Source of the DNA: JAAYZK01 sp964535025
GTDB taxonomy: Bacteria > Planctomycetota > Phycisphaerae > SM23-33 > FEN-1343
Direction of reading: 5' to 3'
DNA length: 12,463 bases
Assembly: GCA_964535025.1 (NCBI GenBank)
Contig: CAZHRW010000295.1
Span: forward strand, 1 to 12,463
Shown here: piece by piece, positions 6,020 to 12,463 of the stretch
How the letters are laid out: every line of letters begins with the position of its first letter
How positions within the stretch are numbered: position 1 is the first letter of the stretch
The notes under the pieces: generated by a model
Databases searched by the model: none
Seen by the model: only the letters and a program-made list of their open reading frames with translations
Told to the model about the DNA's origin: nothing
Made by a program: the position numbers and the translations under genes

Positions 6020-9000
6020 TCAATCCCCCACGGCGGCGACGGGCGACGACGCCTCTTCCGCGGGCGTGTCGGCGCCGGCATCCTCGTCGACCATCTCGAC
6101 GGCCTGATCGAACTTGACCGACACCCGCTGCGAGACGCCCGCTTGCTCCATGGTGACGCCGTAGAGGACGTCGGCGATCACCATGGTGCGCTTGGCGTGG
6201 GTGATGATGATGAACTGGCTCTGGTCGAGGAACTCCTCGACGATCTGGTTGAACCGTTCGTTGTTCGCCTCGTCCAACGCCGCGTCCACCTCGTCGAGCA
6301 CGCAGAACGGGCTGGGCTTCGTGCGGAAGATGCTGAACACCAGCGCCACGGTCGTCATGGTCTTCTCGCCGCCGCTGAGCAGCGAGATCGATCGCAGCTC
6401 CTTGCCGGGCGGGCGGGCGATGATGTCGATGCCGCTGTCCAGCACGTCGTCGGGGTCGGTCAGGACGATGTCGGCGCGCCCGCCGCCGAACAACTTGCGG
6501 AAGATCGACTGGAACTGCTCGCGGACCGCCGCGAACGTCTCGATAAACCGCTCGCGACTGGTGGTGTTGATCTTGTCGATCAGCTCGACCAGTTGGGCCT
6601 TCGATGCCTCGATGTCCCGCATCTGCTCGGTGAGGAACGCCTCGCGCTGTTCGAGCTCTTCCTGCTCGGTGATCGCGTCGAGGTTGACGTTGCCCAGCCG
6701 TTCGATCTTCCCGCGCAGCTGCTGGATCTCGGCGGCCACGGCGTTCCAGTCGCGCTGGTCGTCGTGCTCGTAGTCGGCGTACGCGGCCGTCAGGTCGATG
6801 CCCAACTCGTCAGCGGCGTGCTTGAGCAGGTCCTCGATGCGCACGTCCGTTTCGCCGATCTCGACCCGCAGGCGGTTGACCTGCTCGGCGGCGGCTTCGC
6901 CGGCGGTGCGGCTGGCGGCCAGGGCTTCGCGGATCTGGCCCATTCGCTCGTCGAGGCCCGTGCGCGACTCGATCACGTCCCGCAGGGTCACATCGAGGGC
7001 CTCCTTGCGGGTGAAGAGCGTTTCGATCTCGGCCCGCGCCGAGGCGATCCCCGCTTCGGCCGACGCCATCCGCTCGCGCCCGGTGGCCGCCTGCTCGGCG
7101 ACCTCGTCGCGCTCCCGCTGCATCTGCTCGATGGACCGCCGCATCGCGGCCATCGACTCGGCCAGGCCGGTGCGTTTCTCGATGGCCCCGGCGTGCTGCA
7201 CGCGGTGCTCGGTCAGCTCGGCGGTCAGGTGCTCTTGACGGGCGGTCTGCCGGCTGACCTGGCCGTTAAGCTGTTCGATCTCCTCCTGGCGTTGGGCCGA
7301 CGCGGCCTCCAACGCGTTGATTTGGCGGTGAGACGCCTGCTGGCGCTCGTCGAGCTCGGCGACCTCGCGGGTGATCGCGTCGATCTCCCGCGCCAGCACG
7401 GGCCCCTGCCCGCGGTGCTCGTTGAGCTGCTCGCCGAGCCGTGCCTGTTGCGATTGGAGGTCCGCCTGCTCGGCGCGGGCTTCGTAGATGGCCGTGCGAA
7501 CCTGCTGCTGCACGTCGTCCAGCGCCGCGCGCTGGTCGGCGGCGATCTTGCGACGTCCGGCCAGGTCCGCGATCCGGGTTTCGAGCGTGGCCAGCTCGCC
7601 GGCCAGTTGGGTCAGTTCGCTGTCTCGCGCGATCAGTCCGGCGGCCGACGGCTTGCCGAGGCGGACGTGGCCGTCGGACTCGACGACGGCACCATCTCGC
7701 GTCACCACCCGCCAGCCGTCCGGCATTTGGGCCGCGACGGCCGCGGCGGCGGGCAAGTCGTCGACGACAACCGTACGACCCAGCAGCCGCCCCAGCGGCT
7801 CGGCGACGACGTCATCGAGGCGGACCAGGTCGGTCAGCCGCTGCGCCGGAACGGGCAGGGCCGACACGTCGAAGCTTGCGTCCAGCGGGCGGAGCTGGTC
7901 GAGGCACAGCAGCTTGACCCCGCGGCCGTCGAGGACCGTTTCCAGCAGGCCCCGACCGTCGTCAAGATCCGAAAGACGGTCGACGAGGATCGACTGTTCC
8001 GCCTCGGCCAGCGCCGCGGCGACGACGGCGGCGTCGGCGTAGTCGGCGTGGACGAACTCGGCGACCATCCCGCGAAGGAACGGCAGCTTGCCGGCCTCGC
8101 GGGCCTTCATGACCCGCTTGACGCTCTCGGCGAGGCCCTCCCCGCGGCGCTGCATCTCCTCCAGCGTCGAACGACGCCCGGCGAGGCTGCTGTATCGCTG
8201 GCGGACCTCGGTGATCTGTTCATCCAGCTCGTGCTCGTGGGCCGCGACGTCCGCGGCGGCGGCCTTGGCCTCCTCCAACTCGGCGGTGCGTTCGGCCACG
8301 GTCTTGCCGACGGCCGCCAGGGAGTCGCTTAACGCCTGCTGCTGCCGTTCGATCGCGGCGATCCGCGCCGTCACCTTGTCCCGCTCGGCGATCAGCCGCC
8401 CGCGCTGGTCGAGCAGCGACTCGCGGCGGACATCGGCGGCGGTGACCTGGTTGCGAAGCTGGCTGGTGCGATGCAGCAGGTCCAGCGCCGCGGCCTTGAC
8501 CTCCTCCTGTTGGGTCGCCAGGGCCGCCAGGGCCATCTGCCCGGCCCGTTGCTCGTCGAGCATCGCTTCGACCTGCTCGGCGTGCTGGCGGATCTGCAGT
8601 TCGACCGTGTTGTGCTCGTCCTGCAGTTCGGCGATCCGCGCCTCGGCCTGTTCGATCCGCCCGGCGAGCTCCTCGTCCCGACGGCCGGCGCCGTCGAGCT
8701 GCTCGGTGAGTTCCGCGCAGCGGCGGGTGAGCATCTCGACCCGCTCCTCGCAGGTGGTGATCCGCCCGCCGACGGCGGCGAGCTCGCCGTCGACCTCGCC
8801 GCGCTGCCGCTGCAGGTCGGCCAGTTCACCCTCGGTGGCGGCCTGATTGGCCTCGAGCTGGGCGGCGCGGGCGGCGATCTCCGTAGCGCGGTCGTGGTGG
8901 CGGTCCAGCTCGCCCTGCCGCTCGACGCGCCGCTGCGACAGCGTGTGGTACTGCGCCAGGGCGTACAGGCCCCGCAACTGCTTGAGCTGCTCGCTGTAGG

Positions 9001-9673
9001 TCTGGTAGTTCCGCGCCTTGCCGGCCTGGAGCTTGATCGAGCGCAGCCGCCTGGCGACCTCGCCGATGATGTCGTTGAGCCGCAGCAGGTTCTGCTCGAC
9101 GCGTTCGAGCTTGCGAATCGCCTCGAGCTTGCGGGCCTTGTACTTGCTGATCCCGGCGACCTCTTCGAAGATCACCCGCCGCTCCTGGCCGTTGGCCTGG
9201 AGCATCTCGGCGACCTTGCCCTGCTCGATCAGGCTGTAGGAGCGCCCGCCGATGCCGGTGTCCATGAACAGCTCGCGGACGTCCCGCAGACGGACGGTCT
9301 TGTGGTTGATGAGGTATTCGCTCTCGCCGGAGCGGTAGAGCCGGCGGGTGATGCTCAGCACATGGGGCCGCTTTTCACTGGCGGCCGGGACGTCGGTCTG
9401 GACGGTGCCGCCGCTGTTGTCGAACTCGAGCGTGACCTCGGCCATGCCGGCCGAGCGGCGGGCGGTCGAGCCGTTGAAGATGACGTCCATCATCTCCCCG
9501 CCCCGGAGGCTCTTGGCCGATTGCTCGCCGAGCACCCACTTGATCGCATCGACCACGTTGGACTTGCCGCACCCGTTGGGCCCGACGATGCAGGTGATCC
9601 CGTCGTCGAAGACGAACTCGGTCCGGTCGGCGAAGCTCTTGAACCCGCAGAGACTTAGCTTACGAAGTTTCAT
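6020..9673 (-). CDS. smc: Chromosome segregation protein SMC
   Basis: A 1217-residue protein of normal SMC length and layout. It forms the DNA-embracing ATPase of the bacterial condensin, acting on the nucleoid, normally with ScpA and ScpB, which are not in this window. The N-terminal head has Walker A GPNGCGKS (31-38) and a Q-loop Gln near 51. A long coiled coil follows (about 165-510). The hinge domain (about 525-680) begins LPFLRGMVAEFVHADY, and a second coiled coil runs about 690-1040. The C-terminal head has the ABC signature LSGGEK (1099-1104), Walker B FCVLDEVDAALDE (1123-1135) and a His switch ITHAKR (His1159). The tail after about 1195 is acidic and Ala-rich. The ATG at 9671-9673 starts with the usual KLRKLSLCGFKSF; AGGAGG (9686-9691) is 12 nt upstream, slightly far. 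The gene follows the FlgI-like gene by 62 bp and is convergent with the Cys-rich gene. Confidence 0.96.
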   Translation of the reverse strand: MKLRKLSLCGFKSFADRTEFVFDDGITCIVGPNGCGKSNVVDAIKWVLGEQSAKSLRGGEMMDVIFNGSTARRSAGMAEVTLEFDNSGGTVQTDVPAASEKRPHVLSITRRLYRSGESEYLINHKTVRLRDVRELFMDTGIGGRSYSLIEQGKVAEMLQANGQERRVIFEEVAGISKYKARKLEAIRKLERVEQNLLRLNDIIGEVARRLRSIKLQAGKARNYQTYSEQLKQLRGLYALAQYHTLSQRRVERQGELDRHHDRATEIAARAAQLEANQAATEGELADLQRQRGEVDGELAAVGGRITTCEERVEMLTRRCAELTEQLDGAGRRDEELAGRIEQAEARIAELQDEHNTVELQIRQHAEQVEAMLDEQRAGQMALAALATQQEEVKAAALDLLHRTSQLRNQVTAADVRRESLLDQRGRLIAERDKVTARIAAIERQQQALSDSLAAVGKTVAERTAELEEAKAAAADVAAHEHELDEQITEVRQRYSSLAGRRSTLEEMQRRGEGLAESVKRVMKAREAGKLPFLRGMVAEFVHADYADAAVVAAALAEAEQSILVDRLSDLDDGRGLLETVLDGRGVKLLCLDQLRPLDASFDVSALPVPAQRLTDLVRLDDVVAEPLGRLLGRTVVVDDLPAAAAVAAQMPDGWRVVTRDGAVVESDGHVRLGKPSAAGLIARDSELTQLAGELATLETRIADLAGRRKIAADQRAALDDVQQQVRTAIYEARAEQADLQSQQARLGEQLNEHRGQGPVLAREIDAITREVAELDERQQASHRQINALEAASAQRQEEIEQLNGQVSRQTARQEHLTAELTEHRVQHAGAIEKRTGLAESMAAMRRSIEQMQRERDEVAEQAATGRERMASAEAGIASARAEIETLFTRKEALDVTLRDVIESRTGLDERMGQIREALAASRTAGEAAAEQVNRLRVEIGETDVRIEDLLKHAADELGIDLTAAYADYEHDDQRDWNAVAAEIQQLRGKIERLGNVNLDAITEQEELEQREAFLTEQMRDIEASKAQLVELIDKINTTSRERFIETFAAVREQFQSIFRKLFGGGRADIVLTDPDDVLDSGIDIIARPPGKELRSISLLSGGEKTMTTVALVFSIFRTKPSPFCVLDEVDAALDEANNERFNQIVEEFLDQSQFIIITHAKRTMVIADVLYGVTMEQAGVSQRVSVKFDQAVEMVDEDAGADTPAEEASSPVAAVGD

Positions 9674-9697
9674 GATCGCCCGCGTCCTCCTGCCGCC

Positions 9698-9714
9698 CCC
9701 CGCCGCCGGCGGGG
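9698..9714 (-). other. GC hairpin between the FlgI-like gene and smc
   Basis: CCCCGCC (9698-9704) pairs with GGCGGGG (9708-9714) around a 3-nt loop, in the 62-bp gap and just ahead of the smc Shine-Dalgarno (9686-9691). No T run follows, so complete termination is unlikely. It could be a partial terminator or RNA-processing element that lowers smc expression within the operon, or simply a product of high GC. Confidence 0.3.
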
Positions 9715-9735
9715 TGGACCATCCTGGTCACAAGG

Positions 9736-11466
9736 CTACAGACGGCTCGAGACGGCCTGGCGTCCCGGGGACATCTGCCCGGGGTTGATTGTGTCGATCC
9801 AGTCGGGGTTCTGCAAGACAAATTCGGCCGGAACTTGTTTTCCGGGCTTGCTTTCGCACAACCGGTACAGCACGGAAACCACCTGGGAGTAGGTCAGGCC
9901 CAACGACTCGCAGTGGCCGTGGATGTCCGGCTCGGGCGTGCGGCCGAGGGCGAGGATGAGCGTCTTGAGGTCCGCCGCGATTGTCACCGTGTCGCTCAGG
10001 CGCCTGTCGGCGCCCACGCGGCGGTAGACCTGCAGCGGGTCGTCTTCGGCGTTGGCGTTGATGGTCACCAGGTCGTCGGGGGTCGTGAAGAAGATCGGAC
10101 GTCGCACCAGCACCTCGCCACCGAACAGCACGATCCGCGGCCGTCCGGTGCGCGTGGCATAGATCATTGGCTCGGCCGTACTTGGAACGAGGTGCAGGCT
10201 GAACTGCCCGTCGACGCCGATCCGCTCGATCCCCCCGCCGAGCCACCCGGCCTCGATGGCCTCATAGGCGGCGATCCGCACGAGGGCGTCCGGATCGTTC
10301 AGCAGGTCCTTCAGCGCATCCTCGGCCTGAACCGTTCCCGCGACCCCCAACTCGGCAATCGCCTCCAACCGGTGCGGCGAATCGCCCCGGGCGGCGGCAA
10401 CCAGCACATCCACGGCCGCCGGGTCATCCAGCCGGGCGCCGGCGCGGGCGGCGTAGTAGGCTGCCTCCGAATCGGCCGAAGTGTAGACCCCGTGGATCAG
10501 CGGGAGCACCTCGCGACCCATGGCCTCCCAGATCAGGGAAATCGCCTCGTACGGGGCGCCCGTCTCGGCGATGGCCTCGACGAGCTCGCGGGCCTTGCGG
10601 TCTTCGATGCCGGCGCCCTTGCGGACGTAGACGTGCATCATTTGCAGAAGGAAACGGTTCCAGTCCGAGCGGAAACGGCGCGGAATGGTGATGTCCACCA
10701 GGCTGGGCGTTCGGGCGTTGGCCACCTTGGGATGGCCGGGGTACTTGCTGTTGATCGCCTCCTGCACCGCGCGGGCGATCCTATAGTCCGGCCGGCGGAG
10801 GACCAGTTCAATCCTGCGGCCCTCGAGCGTCTTGCCGCCGCCGATCACACGGCCGTGCCGCAGACGGGCGACCACCGTGGGGTCGCGCTCATCCGCGAAG
10901 GGATTGACGAACACCGGCCCGGCGGCCTTGGCGAGGATGCGTGATTCATTGACCGTCCCGCCGTCCACGCTAAACGCCCTGAGTTCAGTGGGGAACAGGA
11001 CGCCGCCCTCCAGGCTGAGCGTCTGCGAGCCCGGCAGGGCGCTGACCGAGACATCCAGCGTCGCGCCCTTGGGCGTGCCGGGCTCGATGCTGGCGCTGAC
11101 GATCACGACGGCCGTATCGGGATCGTTGATCAGCCGGTTGGGGCTCAGAGCCCTCGTGCCGGTCCGGGCGTCGCCGACGCCGAGGCTGGCCATCTGGTCG
11201 ACGAGCCGCTCGCGAACCTCCGTGGGGCATTCCGACGAACCGTTGGCGCCGAGGCCGACGACAAGGCCGTAGCCACGAACCAATTGTGAATTCCCCGCTT
11301 CGAGGGAAGCGTACTGCCCAACGGTGCCTTCCAGGACCGCGGCCAGGCGGACCATCTCCGGATCGGACAGCTCGGCCGTCCGGGTCGCCGGCCGCGTCGA
11401 TTTCGCGCCGCAGCCGGCCAGAGCGACGACCACGGGGACAAGGAGCCACAAGGCCTTACGAGTCAT
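9736..11466 (-). CDS. FlgI-like (flagellar P-ring) lipoprotein with inserted HEAT-like module
   Basis: A 576-residue protein. MTRKALWLLVPVVVALAGC is a lipoprotein signal with lipobox LAGC at Cys19, so an envelope location is expected. The start at ATG 11466 was chosen because it gives this clean signal; GTG at 11508 and ATG at 11481 are in-frame alternatives. Residues 60-282 follow FlgI: QLVRGYGLVVGLGANG, DVSVSALPGSQTLSLEGGVL (138-157) and IELVLRRPDYRIARAVQEAIN (219-239). Residues about 435-552 match the FlgI C-terminal part: ATRTGRPRIVLFGGEV (437-452) and LGLTYSQVVSVLYRLC (522-537), then AEFVLQ. Between them, about 288-408, is a helical, Ala-rich stretch resembling HEAT repeats (for example DDPAAVDVLVAAARGDSPHRLEAIAEL). 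FlgI itself is a non-lipidated periplasmic ring protein of roughly 370 residues. No flagellar gene is nearby, so a P-ring role is not supported; the actual role is unknown. Confidence 0.78.
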   Translation of the reverse strand: MTRKALWLLVPVVVALAGCGAKSTRPATRTAELSDPEMVRLAAVLEGTVGQYASLEAGNSQLVRGYGLVVGLGANGSSECPTEVRERLVDQMASLGVGDARTGTRALSPNRLINDPDTAVVIVSASIEPGTPKGATLDVSVSALPGSQTLSLEGGVLFPTELRAFSVDGGTVNESRILAKAAGPVFVNPFADERDPTVVARLRHGRVIGGGKTLEGRRIELVLRRPDYRIARAVQEAINSKYPGHPKVANARTPSLVDITIPRRFRSDWNRFLLQMMHVYVRKGAGIEDRKARELVEAIAETGAPYEAISLIWEAMGREVLPLIHGVYTSADSEAAYYAARAGARLDDPAAVDVLVAAARGDSPHRLEAIAELGVAGTVQAEDALKDLLNDPDALVRIAAYEAIEAGWLGGGIERIGVDGQFSLHLVPSTAEPMIYATRTGRPRIVLFGGEVLVRRPIFFTTPDDLVTINANAEDDPLQVYRRVGADRRLSDTVTIAADLKTLILALGRTPEPDIHGHCESLGLTYSQVVSVLYRLCESKPGKQVPAEFVLQNPDWIDTINPGQMSPGRQAVSSRL

Positions 11467-11525
11467 TGCGTTTCCGCCCATCCCCCACGGGTTCTGTAGG
11501 TTTCTCACGCCTGCGCCAGCCGTCC

Positions 11526-11555
11526 ACTATACCGGGCGGCGGCCTCGCCGGTCAA
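11526..11555 (-). promoter_or_regulatory. Sigma70-type promoter for the FlgI-like gene (and probably smc)
   Basis: On the minus strand TTGACC (11550-11555) is followed after 18 bp by TATAGT (11526-11531); each hexamer matches five of six consensus bases. Transcription would start near 11519, about 53 nt ahead of the preferred ATG at 11466. With this start, the in-frame GTG at 11508 would have a leader of only about 10 nt, which also favours the downstream start. Confidence 0.6.
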
Positions 11556-11598
11556 CCCATCGCCCGCCGGTCCCGGGGGCCGGAGCGGCTGGGAAACA

Positions 11599-11625
11599 CA
11601 GCCGCCGACCCATCGCCGGCGGTTG
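11599..11625 (-). terminator. Possible terminator after the LysM gene
   Basis: CCGCCG (11602-11607) pairs with CGGCGG (11617-11622) around a 9-nt loop. The stem extends outward by three pairs, including one G.T, to 11599-11625. On the minus strand the stem is followed by TGTTT, a weak T-rich patch. It lies 45 bp after the LysM stop and ahead of the FlgI-like promoter, the right place to separate the two units. The T run is poor, so termination is only suggested. Confidence 0.4.
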
Positions 11626-11628
11626 CAG

Positions 11629-11641
11629 GTAAGCAGCTTAC
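11629..11641. repeat. 13-bp palindrome GTAAGC-A-GCTTAC
   Basis: A perfect 6-1-6 inverted repeat with lower GC than its surroundings, between the LysM stop (11671) and the possible terminator (11599-11625). As RNA it could only form a 5-bp stem with a 3-nt loop. As DNA it has the shape of a small dimer-binding site, but it lies about 75 bp upstream of the predicted -35 box, so an operator role is speculative. Confidence 0.3.
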
Positions 11642-11670
11642 TGGGAGGGAGGTTACGCCGTGTCTTGCGG

Positions 11671-12463
11671 CTAGTCGAACCACGGTTTGCCGGGCTCGTA
11701 TCCCCGCGACGACGCGGCCTGGGCGGTGGAATCGCCGCCGCCATCGCGGACGCCCGCCAGCCGTCTCGCCTCGGTGGCGGAGGGCAGCATGATCGTCGCG
11801 CCGACATCCAGCCGGCTGGGATCCAGGCCGGCGTTGGCCTTCTTGATGGCCGGCCACAGGGCCTCGTTGCCGTAATGCTTTTGGGCAATTGAGGATAGTG
11901 TATCGTTCTCGACGATGGTGTACCGCGTGCCCCCCGCCATCGTCACCGCGGCGGGGCGGGTTGTCGGCCCGACGACGATCCGGCCGGGGATGGTGATTTT
12001 CTGGCCGATGGCCAGTTTCTCGGGATTGATGCCGGGGTTGGCCTCGACGATCCGCGGATACTCGGCGCCGTCGCCGAGGAAACGCCGCGCCAGTATCCAG
12101 CACGTATCTCCCTTTTGCACAATGTATTCCATCGCCCCGCCGGCCCGGCTTCCCGCGGGTCGGCCCTCCGCGGCGACCTGGTTGCTCGGCAGCGGCGGGA
12201 TGATCAGTGTCATGCCCGCCTGAAGCCGATCGGTCCGGACGTCCCGGTTGGCCCGCTCGATGAGATACCAGTACTTGCCAGCCCCGTAGATCTCCGGCCT
12301 GCTGGCGATGTCCCAGAAGCCGTTGTCGTCGTCGCGGACCACGTACGTTCTCGTCCGCTGCGTCGTCCGCGGCGGATCGAGCCGCAGACCGCCAGAGCCG
12401 TCGAACGAGGGCGTGGCGTTGTCGGACGATAGATCCGTCCGTGACGGCATGCCCGTCAGTTCC
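11671..12463 (-). CDS. LysM peptidoglycan-binding protein with three LysM domains, 5' end probably outside the window
   Basis: From Met at 12450 the protein would be 259 residues, but the frame stays open to the window edge (codons for Glu-Leu-Thr-Gly precede that Met). No good Shine-Dalgarno or signal peptide is seen there, so the true start probably lies outside. Numbered from that Met, there are three LysM domains: YVVRDDDNGFWDIAS to LIIPP (36-86, divergent), YIVQKGDTCWILARRFLG to QKITIP (109-155) and YTIVENDTLSSIAQKHYG to ATIMLP (177-223). They are joined by linkers rich in Gly, Ala, Pro and Arg. LysM binds the GlcNAc-containing glycan of peptidoglycan, so a cell-wall location is expected. 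No catalytic domain is visible; a TM segment or signal in the missing N-terminus would fit. It ends KPWFD at the TAG of 11671-11673. It lies upstream of the FlgI-like lipoprotein in the same direction. Confidence 0.85.
   Translation of the reverse strand, partial: ELTGMPSRTDLSSDNATPSFDGSGGLRLDPPRTTQRTRTYVVRDDDNGFWDIASRPEIYGAGKYWYLIERANRDVRTDRLQAGMTLIIPPLPSNQVAAEGRPAGSRAGGAMEYIVQKGDTCWILARRFLGDGAEYPRIVEANPGINPEKLAIGQKITIPGRIVVGPTTRPAAVTMAGGTRYTIVENDTLSSIAQKHYGNEALWPAIKKANAGLDPSRLDVGATIMLPSATEARRLAGVRDGGGDSTAQAASSRGYEPGKPWFD

Noticed and set aside
6008..9658. Long plus-strand open frames (774 codons from 6008 and 395 codons from 8471) opposite smc
   Set aside because: They are antisense to a complete SMC with all motifs. 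The translation is a low-complexity mix of Leu, Asp, Gly, Val and Arg typical of shadow frames in GC-rich DNA.
11467..11508. GTG start at 11508 for the FlgI-like protein
   Set aside because: It would add 14 residues before a well-formed lipoprotein signal and leave almost no leader from the predicted promoter; kept only as an alternative.
1..12463. tRNA, rRNA, CRISPR array, insertion sequence or phage genes
   Set aside because: No cloverleaf-like pattern, regular repeat-spacer pattern, transposase or integrase motifs, or long terminal repeats were seen by eye on either strand.

Overview
The window looks like chromosomal DNA of a GC-rich, Gram-negative-type bacterium, most likely a planctomycete (Phycisphaerae-like). 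This is inferred from the style of the prepilin N-terminus, a twin-arginine DUF362 protein, a secreted Cys-rich protein with a YHS-like C-terminus, a lipidated FlgI-like protein and a large SMC. No rRNA, tRNA, CRISPR, transposase or phage gene was seen, so the taxonomy rests on gene style only.

Layout. At the left edge (minus strand) is the start of a type II pseudopilin gene, with a good sigma70-type promoter and a leader of about 150 nt. Next (minus) is a Tat-exported DUF362 protein. Divergent from it, on the plus strand, is a closely spaced pair: a UDPGP-family sugar-1-phosphate uridylyltransferase, then an exported heparinase II/III-like polysaccharide lyase. A separate plus-strand gene with a consensus -10 box encodes a small exported Cys-rich protein that probably binds metal. 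A strong stem-loop separates it from the convergent minus-strand block. In transcription order that block holds a protein with three LysM domains (its 5' end runs off the window), a lipoprotein that resembles the flagellar P-ring protein FlgI but carries an inserted HEAT-like helical module, and the SMC chromosome-segregation ATPase.

How the genes may work together. The uridylyltransferase and the lyase are probably co-transcribed and both concern carbohydrate: one makes an activated sugar in the cytoplasm, the other acts on uronic-acid-type polysaccharide outside. The LysM and FlgI-like proteins are envelope proteins. FlgI-like and smc are 62 bp apart in the same direction and may share the promoter found in front of the FlgI-like gene. 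The most unusual items are the FlgI-like/HEAT architecture and the replacement of two normally conserved glycines by aspartate in the nucleotide-binding loop of the uridylyltransferase.
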